A DNA stretch of 64,000 nt from Candidatus Gastranaerophilales bacterium (GTDB lineage: Bacteria; Cyanobacteriota; Vampirovibrionia; Gastranaerophilales; Gastranaerophilaceae), in contig JAFQOV010000023.1 of assembly GCA_017402995.1 (NCBI GenBank), forward strand, positions 1 to 64,000, written 5' to 3'. The notes beneath the pieces were generated by a model that was given only the letters and a program-made list of their open reading frames with translations, was not told where the DNA came from and ran no database searches. Made by a program: the position numbers and the translations under genes. Below, in pieces: positions 1-8,432 of this stretch. Position 1 is the stretch's first letter; each line of letters starts with the position of its first letter.

Positions 1-348
1 AACCAAAAGAAAAAGAAATATCGGCTTGGTTATATTATTACATTCTAGAGACGCACTAAGTTCAATATTTGTGCTTTCGGGAACTCGTGGCTTCGCCACT
101 CAGACAACCCTTTCGCACAAACATTTCACTAAGTGCGTATGCTTTTCCATAAGCAAGAAACTTAACGACATACGAAAATAAAACCTGAAAGAATTTTATA
201 CGCTTTTGAAATTAATTATTCAATATTAAACAATTATTGTATAAGGTGTTAAAATTCTTGAATGTTTTATTCAGGAGTTAAGTTTTGAAGCGTTACAAAG
301 AAGCTAAGAATTTAACCAAGCCCAATATTTTCTTCTTTTTTGGTTCTG

Positions 349-395
349 TTTTTTCTTCTTTTGATTGCGGCGCATGAGCGCAAAAGAAGAAAAAA
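349..395. repeat. Perfect inverted repeat / hairpin
   Basis: TTTTTTCTTCTTTTG (349-363) is the exact reverse complement of CAAAAGAAGAAAAAA (381-395). The 17-nt interior itself contains GCG...CGC pairing that extends the stem. It is not directly behind any gene, so it is more likely part of a small repeat element than a terminator. Confidence 0.6.
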
Positions 396-546
396 TGAAC
401 AAGAACTTTAGTTCTTTAAAAAATAAAACTTTAACTTTTTATAAAAACCAATGGCAAAGCCTTTTAAAATAAAAAGAAAAACGAAGAAGTCTGAAAGGCT
501 TGATGAAAGAAAAAGAAAATGAACAAGAACTTTAGTTCTTTAAAAA
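392..546. repeat. Two 31-nt direct repeats with internal hairpin
   Basis: The same 31 nt occur at 392-422 and 516-546. Each contains AAGAAC-TTTA-GTTCTT, a 6-bp stem with a 4-nt loop. A third related hairpin, AGAC-TTTA-GTCT, follows at about 549-560. The same TTTA loop with GTC/GAC arms reappears at 35931-35948 and 37908-37925. Confidence 0.6.
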
Positions 547-595
547 CAAAGACTTTAGTCTTTTAAAAATTAAAAAAATAAATTAAAACCTTTTC

Positions 596-624
596 TTGCA
601 ACTCATGTTTTTTTGTACTATAAA
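596..624 (+). promoter_or_regulatory. Predicted sigma-70-type promoter of gap
   Basis: TTGCAA (596-601) and TATAAA (619-624) are separated by 17 bp. They place the start of transcription near 631, about 35 nt before the gap start codon. The ribosome binding site AAGGAGAG lies at about 653-660. Confidence 0.65.
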
Positions 625-665
625 TAAAAATGTATTACTTTGTACTTTTAAAAAGGAGAGTCTAG

Positions 666-1670
<1,005 letters not shown>

Positions 1671-1710
1671 TCGAACAATTAGTGCGACTGCACTTTGTGA
1701 GATAAACTTA

Positions 1711-1740
1711 AACCGCAAGTTCTTAAGACTTGCGGTTTTT
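1711..1740 (+). terminator. Intrinsic terminator behind gap (shared with convergent gshA)
   Basis: AACCGCAAGT (1711-1720) pairs perfectly with ACTTGCGGTT (1728-1737) around a 7-nt loop, followed by a T run. The gshA stop codon on the other strand begins immediately at 1740, so it may serve both genes. Confidence 0.8.
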
Positions 1741-3083
1741 TAATTTAAAAATTCTAATAAATCTTTTGCACTTTGAATATTTTGTTCTTGAATTAAATCG
1801 GCATTTGTTTTTTTATTTTTCAACATAGTTTTTATTGGCTCAAGATATATTTTTTCTTTTGTTGATAAATTAGAATATGAAATATCATAAAGTTCATAAA
1901 TTATATCCCAACCATTTTTTCGTTTGTTGATTTTATAATTTAACCCTTGGTTGATAATTTTTTCGTTATATTTTTCAATATCTGCAAGTTTTAAATATGA
2001 AAATTGTTTTAAAAGTTTGTTAAAATCTTCTTGCGCTAATCCTTTATAAAAAGCACAGAGCGCGAGCGCAAAGCTTGGAGTTTGGCTATCGTGGTTTCTG
2101 ATTTCAATATAGTTTTTTAAACGTACATCAGGAAAACAAAGCGATTGATGAAGTAAAAAATCATCTAGCGTTGCGTAATGTTTTTTAAAACCATTTTTAA
2201 TATATTCACCAAAAGTTAACTTTCCTTTTAGCGCAATATTTTTGCCATATTTTTCAATATAAACCATTGGAACATTAAATAACTCTTCAATATAGTTTTT
2301 AAAGATGTTTTGTTTTTTAAAAAAGATTTTTGAAAAAATATCTCTATAAAAAAGATTGCACCTTTGTGCTCCGGTATAGCGCCAAACGTGCGCGCGTATA
2401 GATTTTTTATCAGATAAATTATTTTTTTCAAAAGGACTATTTGAACACAATCCCATTAAAAAAGGCATGATTAAATTGAAAAATTTTAATTTATTAAAGG
2501 CGTCAATGTTATTTTTATAATCTAAATTAATTTGAATTCCCGCCGTTTGCTTCATCATTTTAGGACATAATTCGCCAACTGAAGCATACGGCAAATAATT
2601 GTACATAATTTTATAGCGTTGTTTTTCTAACAAATTGATTTTGTCTTCACAAGAAATCGGGCTAATTCCATATCCTAAAAAGATGACGTCATATGCTTTT
2701 GCGATATTATCCAACAAGGTTGTAATTTTTGTTAGTGCGATATCAATATCAAAAATATTTTCTTGCGGTTTTAAGCTAATTTCCAATTGACAACCAGGCT
2801 CAAGCGAAATTGAATTATTGTCATTATCTTTTGCGCCAATAATTGTTTGATTGTCATATATCAAATCCCAAGATTGAATTTTTGCGAAATGTTCAACAAT
2901 TTTTGCGATTTTTTCGTAGCTTGCGTTTTCTAGTGTATCTTTATCTAAAGACAAACGTTCATATTCAAGCCCGATTTTAGAGGTTTTTGACCCTGAATAA
3001 AATTTTAAAGCTTTATTCAAGTCAAATTTTTCATCTAAAGCTAAATTATCTTCTTTTTTTGAAACAATTACTTGCATAATCAA
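1740..3083 (-). CDS. gshA: Glutamate-cysteine ligase, plant/cyanobacterial-like (GCS2 type)
   Basis: The 447-residue protein matches the ligase that joins L-glutamate and L-cysteine with ATP to make gamma-glutamylcysteine, the first step of glutathione synthesis. Recognisable features are GLEYERLSL near residue 38, SLEPGCQLEIS near 93-103 and KQTAGIQINLDY near 178-190, all typical of the class found in plants, cyanobacteria and proteobacteria. A late HxxRLKNYIEIRNHDSQ-type segment carries further active-site residues. No gshB is visible in the window, so whether glutathione itself is made cannot be judged. The gene is convergent with gap. Two start methionines stand next to each other (residues 1 and 3). 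Confidence 0.85.
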   Translation of the reverse strand: MIMQVIVSKKEDNLALDEKFDLNKALKFYSGSKTSKIGLEYERLSLDKDTLENASYEKIAKIVEHFAKIQSWDLIYDNQTIIGAKDNDNNSISLEPGCQLEISLKPQENIFDIDIALTKITTLLDNIAKAYDVIFLGYGISPISCEDKINLLEKQRYKIMYNYLPYASVGELCPKMMKQTAGIQINLDYKNNIDAFNKLKFFNLIMPFLMGLCSNSPFEKNNLSDKKSIRAHVWRYTGAQRCNLFYRDIFSKIFFKKQNIFKNYIEELFNVPMVYIEKYGKNIALKGKLTFGEYIKNGFKKHYATLDDFLLHQSLCFPDVRLKNYIEIRNHDSQTPSFALALCAFYKGLAQEDFNKLLKQFSYLKLADIEKYNEKIINQGLNYKINKRKNGWDIIYELYDISYSNLSTKEKIYLEPIKTMLKNKKTNADLIQEQNIQSAKDLLEFLN

Positions 3084-3103
3084 ATGTTACCATAAACAAT
3101 ATT

Positions 3104-3130
3104 TTGACCAGTTGCACAAATGGATATAAT
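3104..3130 (+). promoter_or_regulatory. Predicted promoter of rsmA-ispE
   Basis: TTGACC (3104-3109) and a perfect TATAAT (3125-3130) are spaced 15 bp, slightly short. Transcription would begin near 3137, giving a leader of only about a dozen bases before the ATG at 3150. Confidence 0.5.
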
Positions 3131-3149
3131 TTCATGTTAAAATTTGTCT

Positions 3150-3989
3150 ATGAGTTTAAATTATATTTTAAGAGCTAAAAAATTTAGAGCAAAAAAATCA
3201 TTAGGGCAAAATTTTTTAATTGATGCAAATGTTATTGATTTTATTTCATCATTAGCAAATTCTGAAGATGAGGTTTTAGAAATTGGCCCAGGGCTTGGTT
3301 TTGTTACAGAACAACTTGTTGAAAATGCAAAAAAAGTTGTCGCAGTTGAATTAGATAAAGATGCAATTAAAGTTTTAGAAAAAAATCTTGGAAACAAAAC
3401 AAATTTTCATTTGATTGAAAATGATATTTTAAAAATTGATATTGAAGAATTGCCTTTTGAAAATAAAAAAATTAAAGTAATTGCAAATATTCCATACTAC
3501 ATTACAAGCCCAATTTTGGTGCATTTACTCGGTGAAATTGATGAATTGACACATAAAAATAGGGATAGAATTTCTGAAATTACTTTGATGGTGCAATATG
3601 AAGTTGCAAAAAGAATTGTCGCAGACGAAAATTCGCAAAATAAAGAATATGGGCAACTTTCAATTCTTTCTCAAATGTATTGTGATTGTGAAATTATTAA
3701 AAAAGTTCCTAAAAATTGCTTTATGCCTTCTCCGAAGGTGGATAGCGCTTTGGTTAGATTTGTTGTCAAAAATGAGCCAAAATGCGAAATTACAAAATTA
3801 TTAAAAAGAACCGTAAAAGCAATCTTTATGGCACGCAGAAAAAATGTTAAAAACTCATTGTTAAATGCTAGTTTTCAAGGGGTTGAAGAAGCTTTATTAA
3901 AATCTGGAATTGACAAAAATACACGTGGTGAAAAACTTTCAATTTTTGATATTCAAAAACTATCTTGCGCTTTAGAGGAATTTAATTAA
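3150..3989 (+). CDS. rsmA: 16S rRNA (adenine-N6,N6)-dimethyltransferase RsmA/KsgA
   Basis: This enzyme dimethylates the two adjacent adenines of helix 45 in 16S rRNA, using S-adenosylmethionine, during late small-subunit assembly. The N-terminal KSLGQNFLID and the SAM-binding EIGPGLGFVT (about residues 45-54) are clear. The catalytic NIPYYI (113-118) and the C-terminal MARRKNVKNSL segment are also clear. I start it at ATG 3150 (279 residues); a TTG at 3144 is in frame and would add two residues. No strong ribosome site precedes either. ispE begins one base after the stop, so the two are co-transcribed. Length is normal for the family. Confidence 0.95.
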   Translation: MSLNYILRAKKFRAKKSLGQNFLIDANVIDFISSLANSEDEVLEIGPGLGFVTEQLVENAKKVVAVELDKDAIKVLEKNLGNKTNFHLIENDILKIDIEELPFENKKIKVIANIPYYITSPILVHLLGEIDELTHKNRDRISEITLMVQYEVAKRIVADENSQNKEYGQLSILSQMYCDCEIIKKVPKNCFMPSPKVDSALVRFVVKNEPKCEITKLLKRTVKAIFMARRKNVKNSLLNASFQGVEEALLKSGIDKNTRGEKLSIFDIQKLSCALEEFN

Positions 3990-3990
3990 T

Positions 3991-4767
3991 ATGGAAATTA
4001 AAGTTAAGTGTCCTGCAAAAATTAATCTTGATTTAATTGTTGAAAAAAAAGACTCAAAAACAGGGTTTCATAATATTAAAAGCATAATGCAAGCAATTAA
4101 TTTGTTTGATTATTTGACAATTAAAATTTCAAACGGGCAAGGGATTAAATTGTCAGGAAATAGTGATGAAATCCCATATGACGAAAAAAACATTTGTTTT
4201 AAAGCAGTTAAATTATTTTTAGATAAAATCAAAAAAGAATATTTAATTGAGGTTTATATTGAAAAAAATATCCCTGTTTGCGCTGGTCTTGCGGGTGGTT
4301 CAACTGATGCAAGCGGTGTTTTGTATGGGCTAAACAAACTTTTAGATTACCCTTTGACTTTAAATGAACTTAACGAGCTTGCTTCTTTACTTGGTTCAGA
4401 TTTAAATTTTTGCCTTGCGGGTGGAACAAAAATGTGCAAAGGTAGAGGTGAAATCATTATCGATATGCCATTTTTTGAATTTGATTTGAGTTTAATTAAA
4501 CCTCGTGATTTAAAGATTTCTGCGCGCGAAGCATATGAAGCATTTGACGAACTAGAAATTGAGCCAAATTTGAGAAATAATTTAGAATTTGCGCTTTTAG
4601 AAAAATATGAAGAAATTAAATATCTAAATTCGCTTGGCTTTCAAATGTCTGGTTCTGGTCCGACATTTTTTGCTCGCGAAAAAAATATCAATCTTGAAAT
4701 TGATAGAAAAAAATATCTTGTAATTGAGAATTTAAAATCTATTAACCATGGGGTTATTGAGGCTTAA
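3991..4767 (+). CDS. ispE: 4-diphosphocytidyl-2-C-methyl-D-erythritol kinase
   Basis: IspE is the GHMP-family kinase of the methylerythritol phosphate route to isoprenoids. It phosphorylates CDP-methylerythritol with ATP. The substrate lysine in CPAKINLDL (Lys10) is visible, as is the ATP-binding GLAGGSTDAS (residues 99-108). The catalytic aspartate lies in LGSDLNF (Asp137), and the C-terminal GSGPTFFA motif is present. At 258 residues it is a little shorter than most (about 280-300). It follows rsmA by a single base, an arrangement also common elsewhere. Its stop codon overlaps that of the opposing gene at 4764. Confidence 0.93.
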   Translation: MEIKVKCPAKINLDLIVEKKDSKTGFHNIKSIMQAINLFDYLTIKISNGQGIKLSGNSDEIPYDEKNICFKAVKLFLDKIKKEYLIEVYIEKNIPVCAGLAGGSTDASGVLYGLNKLLDYPLTLNELNELASLLGSDLNFCLAGGTKMCKGRGEIIIDMPFFEFDLSLIKPRDLKISAREAYEAFDELEIEPNLRNNLEFALLEKYEEIKYLNSLGFQMSGSGPTFFAREKNINLEIDRKKYLVIENLKSINHGVIEA

Positions 4768-5198
4768 ATTTCTTCTTTTATGACAAATTTGCTTGATAAT
4801 AAAATTTCATTAAAGAAGTTATTTTTCTTTGTTAAATCAAAATATTTTTCTTCATTTGATTGAATAACATTTAAAATTTTGTTTTCATCAAAGTTTAAAT
4901 CAATTTTGATTGTTAGGTTTTCTTTTTGTTTTAAATAATGATTAATAGCGCTAGATTTAGCTTTGTTTTTAAGTTTTAAGCCTTTTATAAAATTAGGATA
5001 TCTGACGTTTTCTTTTGAAATTTCATACCAAGAATTGTCTTTTGAAAAATTGTCTATAAATAAAATGTTGCTATTTTCGCTGATTTTTTCTTCTTGGATA
5101 AGTTTTTTCAAAAAATAAACAATATCTTTTGAAAAATTTTCAATTTCTTTTTCTTGATTATCAATTTGAATTGCTAATAATAATTTTGTTTTTTCCAT
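4764..5198 (-). CDS. Hypothetical protein, possibly a reduced GT-A/GT2-like fold
   Basis: I do not recognise this 144-residue protein with confidence. It has no signal peptide or membrane segment and is rich in lysine, asparagine and glutamate. Its order of segments loosely mimics the start of family 2 glycosyltransferases. First comes a strand LLLAIQI, then a helix, then NILFIDNFSKDNSWYEI (compare the V-D-D-G-S-T-D-N-T pattern), then LKLKNKAKSSAINHYLKQ. Last is a strand with acidic residues, TIKIDLNFD. The usual DxD and later catalytic parts are missing or weak, so it may be a degenerate or repurposed domain. It is convergent with ispE and divergent from the helicase gene. Confidence 0.5.
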   Translation of the reverse strand: MEKTKLLLAIQIDNQEKEIENFSKDIVYFLKKLIQEEKISENSNILFIDNFSKDNSWYEISKENVRYPNFIKGLKLKNKAKSSAINHYLKQKENLTIKIDLNFDENKILNVIQSNEEKYFDLTKKNNFFNEILLSSKFVIKEEI

Positions 5199-5261
5199 AG
5201 AAAAATAATATCATAGTTTTTGATGATATCGCAAATTTTGACTTTAAAACCTTAAAAAATA

Positions 5262-5270
5262 TGCTATAAT
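5262..5270 (+). promoter_or_regulatory. Extended -10 promoter of the helicase gene
   Basis: TGCTATAAT (5262-5270) matches the extended -10 form TGnTATAAT. A TTGACT at 5238 is 21 bp away and probably too far to serve as the -35 box. A GAGGA ribosome site follows at about 5286. Confidence 0.5.
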
Positions 5271-5302
5271 TGACCTATATTTATAGAGGAATTTAGATTA
5301 TT

Positions 5303-8300
5303 ATGTTGCAATCAGTACCTAATGCCATCAAAAACGCGTTTCGTGGAAGTTTTATCAAAAAAGTTTGTAACTATTTGCACGATTGCGTTAGAGAAGAAGT
5401 TAAATCGTCTACTTTTCGTAATTTAAAGGCAGATAAAGAAAACAAGTGGAGCTTTTTAGAAGGTGAAGAAAAAGTTTTTTCATATTTTGACGCTCCATTG
5501 GCTCTTGATGGTGCAAATTCGCAACTTACAGAATTAATGATTCAATCAGAAATGAATCAAAAAGAAAAATATTTGATTTATGGTTTTTTGTTTTTGGTTG
5601 GAAAAAACGGCAAAACAAAGAAAAATAACGAATTTTTAACTCCGATTTTATACGCACCAGCGCGCTTAGAGCGTGTTGGAATTAATATTCAATTAAGCAT
5701 TTTAGAAGATACTTTGTCTTTAAATACAGGCGCTATTGCGCAATTAATCCAAAGGGAAGATGAACAAGAAGTAGATGCTATGTTAGGTGGTTTATTAGAT
5801 GTTGTTCCGTCTTTACCTTTGAAAGAAGATGAATTAAACATCTTTTTAACAACTCTAAAATCGCTTGTTCCAGACATTCAAATTTCTTTAAATCTAGATG
5901 TACCAACAACAAATGATGATTTTTACAATAATGAAATGACTTTTGAAGAGCTTGAAAATGGCGATTTTGATTTCGATTCAATTGAAGCTATTCAAACTAC
6001 AAAAAAAGTCAAAGTTGATAATCTTGTGCTAGAGCGAAAGCAAGCGGTGATTTTGACAACTCGTCCTGCGGTTACTGCCGGTGTTTTACATGAACTTACT
6101 CAAATTGCAGAAAAACCTTCTGGAACAATTAGAGAAACTGTTTTAAACGTAATTAATCAAGAATTTTTAGAAGCAACAGGGCAAACAGAGATTAAATTTG
6201 AAGAAAAAGATTTAAAAACATTTTTCCCAATTACACCTTTGAGTTTGTCAGATTCTCAAGAAGATGTAATCAGAAACATTGAAGAAAATGATTTTCTTGC
6301 GGTTTTTGGACCTCCAGGAACTGGTAAATCCCAAACAATTGTTAATGTTGTTGCACATTTGATTGCTAAAGGAAAATCTGTTTTGGTTGCATCAAAAATG
6401 GATAAAGCAGTTGATGTCGTTGCGCAAAGATTAAATGAATTAAATGCGCCATATCTTGCTTTGCGTGCAGGTCGCGCGAATTATCAACGTCAGTTAAATA
6501 TGGAATTACAAGAATTATTATCAAATAAAATTGAATTAAATTCAGATTTTGATGACAACATGATTGCTGATGTTGATGATATGAAAGATTTATTAAAAGA
6601 CATTAAACGTCTTGAAGATTCTGCAATGTCAATTTTGGCGCTAGAAAAGAAATATACTTTAATTTATGACGAGTTTGAATCTGCTAAAGATTCGATTTCT
6701 GATTTAGTTTTAATTGTAGATAAATTGAAATATCAACAGTTAGACGAGGCTAAAAAAATCTTTTCAACGATTGAAGATTTGGAAAATAAATATAAAAAAT
6801 CTATTTTTGATAAGATTAAACTTTTCTTTGATTATAGAAAAATTAGAAAATTATTAAACTTAAATAAAGTTTTAAATGAAGAAATTTTGAAAAGATTACC
6901 TTTTGAATTAAATGTTGCACTTGAAGAGGCTAAGCTTCGCCAAGTTGAAGACGAAATTACTTCAATTGGAAATCTTCATCAAATTTTAAGAAGAATTAAA
7001 ACCTTAAAATCTAAACAAAAGAAACTAGCGGTCGATATTTTGAGAAACAAAAGAAGAACTGCATTGAAAAATATTTTATCTGACGCTCAAAAAAGAAGAA
7101 GATTAATGATACATTCAAAATCATTAGTTTCAAGAAAATCAACTTTGCAAAATCGTGTGTTAGATAAAGAAGATTTTAAACCGCTTTTATCAGCTTTTCC
7201 TTGCTGGTGTACAACTACATATGCAATTTCAAACACTTTACCATTGAAGCCTGCAATGTTTGATGTTGTAATTATTGATGAAGCTTCTCAATGTGATATT
7301 GCTTCTTGTATTCCTGTTTTATTTAGAGCAAAAAAAGCGATTATTGTTGGTGATGATAAACAATTGCCACATTTATCATTCTTAGAAAAAGCCAAAGAAC
7401 AAAGCTTCTTGTCACAATATAACATTGACGATAGATATCAATTAATGTGGAGATATAGAGATAATTCAATGTTTGATTTGGCAAATTATTACTCTACAAC
7501 ACCAGTGTTGCTAGATGAACATTTCCGCTCTCCTGCGCCAATTATTAAATTTTCAAGTCAAGAATTTTATGGCGACAAGATTAAAATCATGAGTCCTGAT
7601 TTAAAATCTAAAGATATTGTCGAATTAAGGATTGTTAAAGAAGGAAAAGTTGACCACGACGCAACTAAAAACACTCCAGAGTGCGAAGAAGTCGTTAAAA
7701 CAATTCAAGAATTAATCATAAAAGATAGAGATGAATGTCTTGAAAACCCCGAAAAAGAGCCTGTTTCAATTGGTGTCATTTCTCCTTTTAGAGCTCAAGT
7801 GGATTTGATTAAAAAAGCGATTTTAAAAGTTTTTGATAATCAAACAATTTCGCGCCACAAATTAGATGTTGGCACAGCACATACTTTCCAAGGTGACGAA
7901 CGCGATATCATGCTCTTATCTTGGACATTTGCGCCTAATTCACATACTCAAAGTTTAATTTTTGCGCAAAAGCCAAACTTATTTAATGTTGCAATTACTC
8001 GTGCAAGACATAAATTAATTAATTTCATTTCTCGTGAAATTAACGAGCTTCCAGAAGGTCTTTTGAGAAATTATCTTGAATATGTTAAACAAATTAATTC
8101 TCAAGATAACAAAAATACTTTCAAAAATGAATTTGAAAAAGAAGTATTTGAAGCACTAAAAGACGAATTTAGAAGTTTTGAAATGATGTCTAATATCGAG
8201 ATGGGTTCCGTATTTGCAGATATTGTCATCAATAAAACCGTTATTGAAATAGATGGCGTTGAAGACAATGTTAAATGCAAATATAATGACATGAAAAAAC

Positions 8301-8407
8301 AAGCAATTATGGAACGTTGCGGATTTAGTGTCATAAGAATTACAAAACGCGAATGGCAAATTTCGCAAACCGCTTGTATCGATAGAATACGTAGTGCTAT
8401 TAGTTAA
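5303..8407 (+). CDS. Superfamily 1 (DNA2/NAM7-like) helicase with C-terminal nuclease-like domain
   Basis: This 1034-residue protein has the full set of superfamily 1 helicase motifs. Walker A GPPGTGKS is at 336-343, motif II IIDEASQ at 657-663 and GDDKQLP just after it. LDEHFRSP, TAHTFQGDERD and NVAITRARHKL follow in order. A long insertion between Walker A and motif II (about 370-620) is lysine/glutamate-rich and likely coiled coil. The last 100 residues resemble the PD-(D/E)XK/DUF559 (Vsr-like) nucleases fused to such helicases, with F-A-D-I-V-I then V-I-E-I-D-G. The role is probably nucleic-acid repair or defence; the substrate cannot be read from sequence. mutS2 follows after 25 bp, suggesting co-transcription. 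Confidence 0.85.
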   Translation: MLQSVPNAIKNAFRGSFIKKVCNYLHDCVREEVKSSTFRNLKADKENKWSFLEGEEKVFSYFDAPLALDGANSQLTELMIQSEMNQKEKYLIYGFLFLVGKNGKTKKNNEFLTPILYAPARLERVGINIQLSILEDTLSLNTGAIAQLIQREDEQEVDAMLGGLLDVVPSLPLKEDELNIFLTTLKSLVPDIQISLNLDVPTTNDDFYNNEMTFEELENGDFDFDSIEAIQTTKKVKVDNLVLERKQAVILTTRPAVTAGVLHELTQIAEKPSGTIRETVLNVINQEFLEATGQTEIKFEEKDLKTFFPITPLSLSDSQEDVIRNIEENDFLAVFGPPGTGKSQTIVNVVAHLIAKGKSVLVASKMDKAVDVVAQRLNELNAPYLALRAGRANYQRQLNMELQELLSNKIELNSDFDDNMIADVDDMKDLLKDIKRLEDSAMSILALEKKYTLIYDEFESAKDSISDLVLIVDKLKYQQLDEAKKIFSTIEDLENKYKKSIFDKIKLFFDYRKIRKLLNLNKVLNEEILKRLPFELNVALEEAKLRQVEDEITSIGNLHQILRRIKTLKSKQKKLAVDILRNKRRTALKNILSDAQKRRRLMIHSKSLVSRKSTLQNRVLDKEDFKPLLSAFPCWCTTTYAISNTLPLKPAMFDVVIIDEASQCDIASCIPVLFRAKKAIIVGDDKQLPHLSFLEKAKEQSFLSQYNIDDRYQLMWRYRDNSMFDLANYYSTTPVLLDEHFRSPAPIIKFSSQEFYGDKIKIMSPDLKSKDIVELRIVKEGKVDHDATKNTPECEEVVKTIQELIIKDRDECLENPEKEPVSIGVISPFRAQVDLIKKAILKVFDNQTISRHKLDVGTAHTFQGDERDIMLLSWTFAPNSHTQSLIFAQKPNLFNVAITRARHKLINFISREINELPEGLLRNYLEYVKQINSQDNKNTFKNEFEKEVFEALKDEFRSFEMMSNIEMGSVFADIVINKTVIEIDGVEDNVKCKYNDMKKQAIMERCGFSVIRITKREWQISQTACIDRIRSAIS

Positions 8408-8432
8408 TTTTTGTTTTTGATACAATTTTGAT

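Larger units (their letters stand above)
1..665. other. Non-coding, repeat-rich region upstream of gap
   Basis: No gene of convincing length is seen here. The stretch holds several nested structures. Positions 1-32 and 313-345 are imperfect inverted copies of each other. A palindromic block lies at about 52-139, with GTGGC-TTC-GCCAC at 87-99 in its centre. A perfect 15-nt inverted repeat occupies 349-363 and 381-395. A 31-nt direct repeat occurs at 392-422 and 516-546, each copy containing the hairpin AAGAAC-TTTA-GTTCTT. The gap promoter is at the right end. The left edge is cut by the window, so the first structure may continue outside. Confidence 0.6.

Noticed and set aside
284-373. Short reading frame (about 30 codons) behind AGGAG at the left end
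   Set aside because: It starts at TTG and its second half is just the inverted-repeat sequence (rich in Phe). The position in a repeat element makes coding unlikely.
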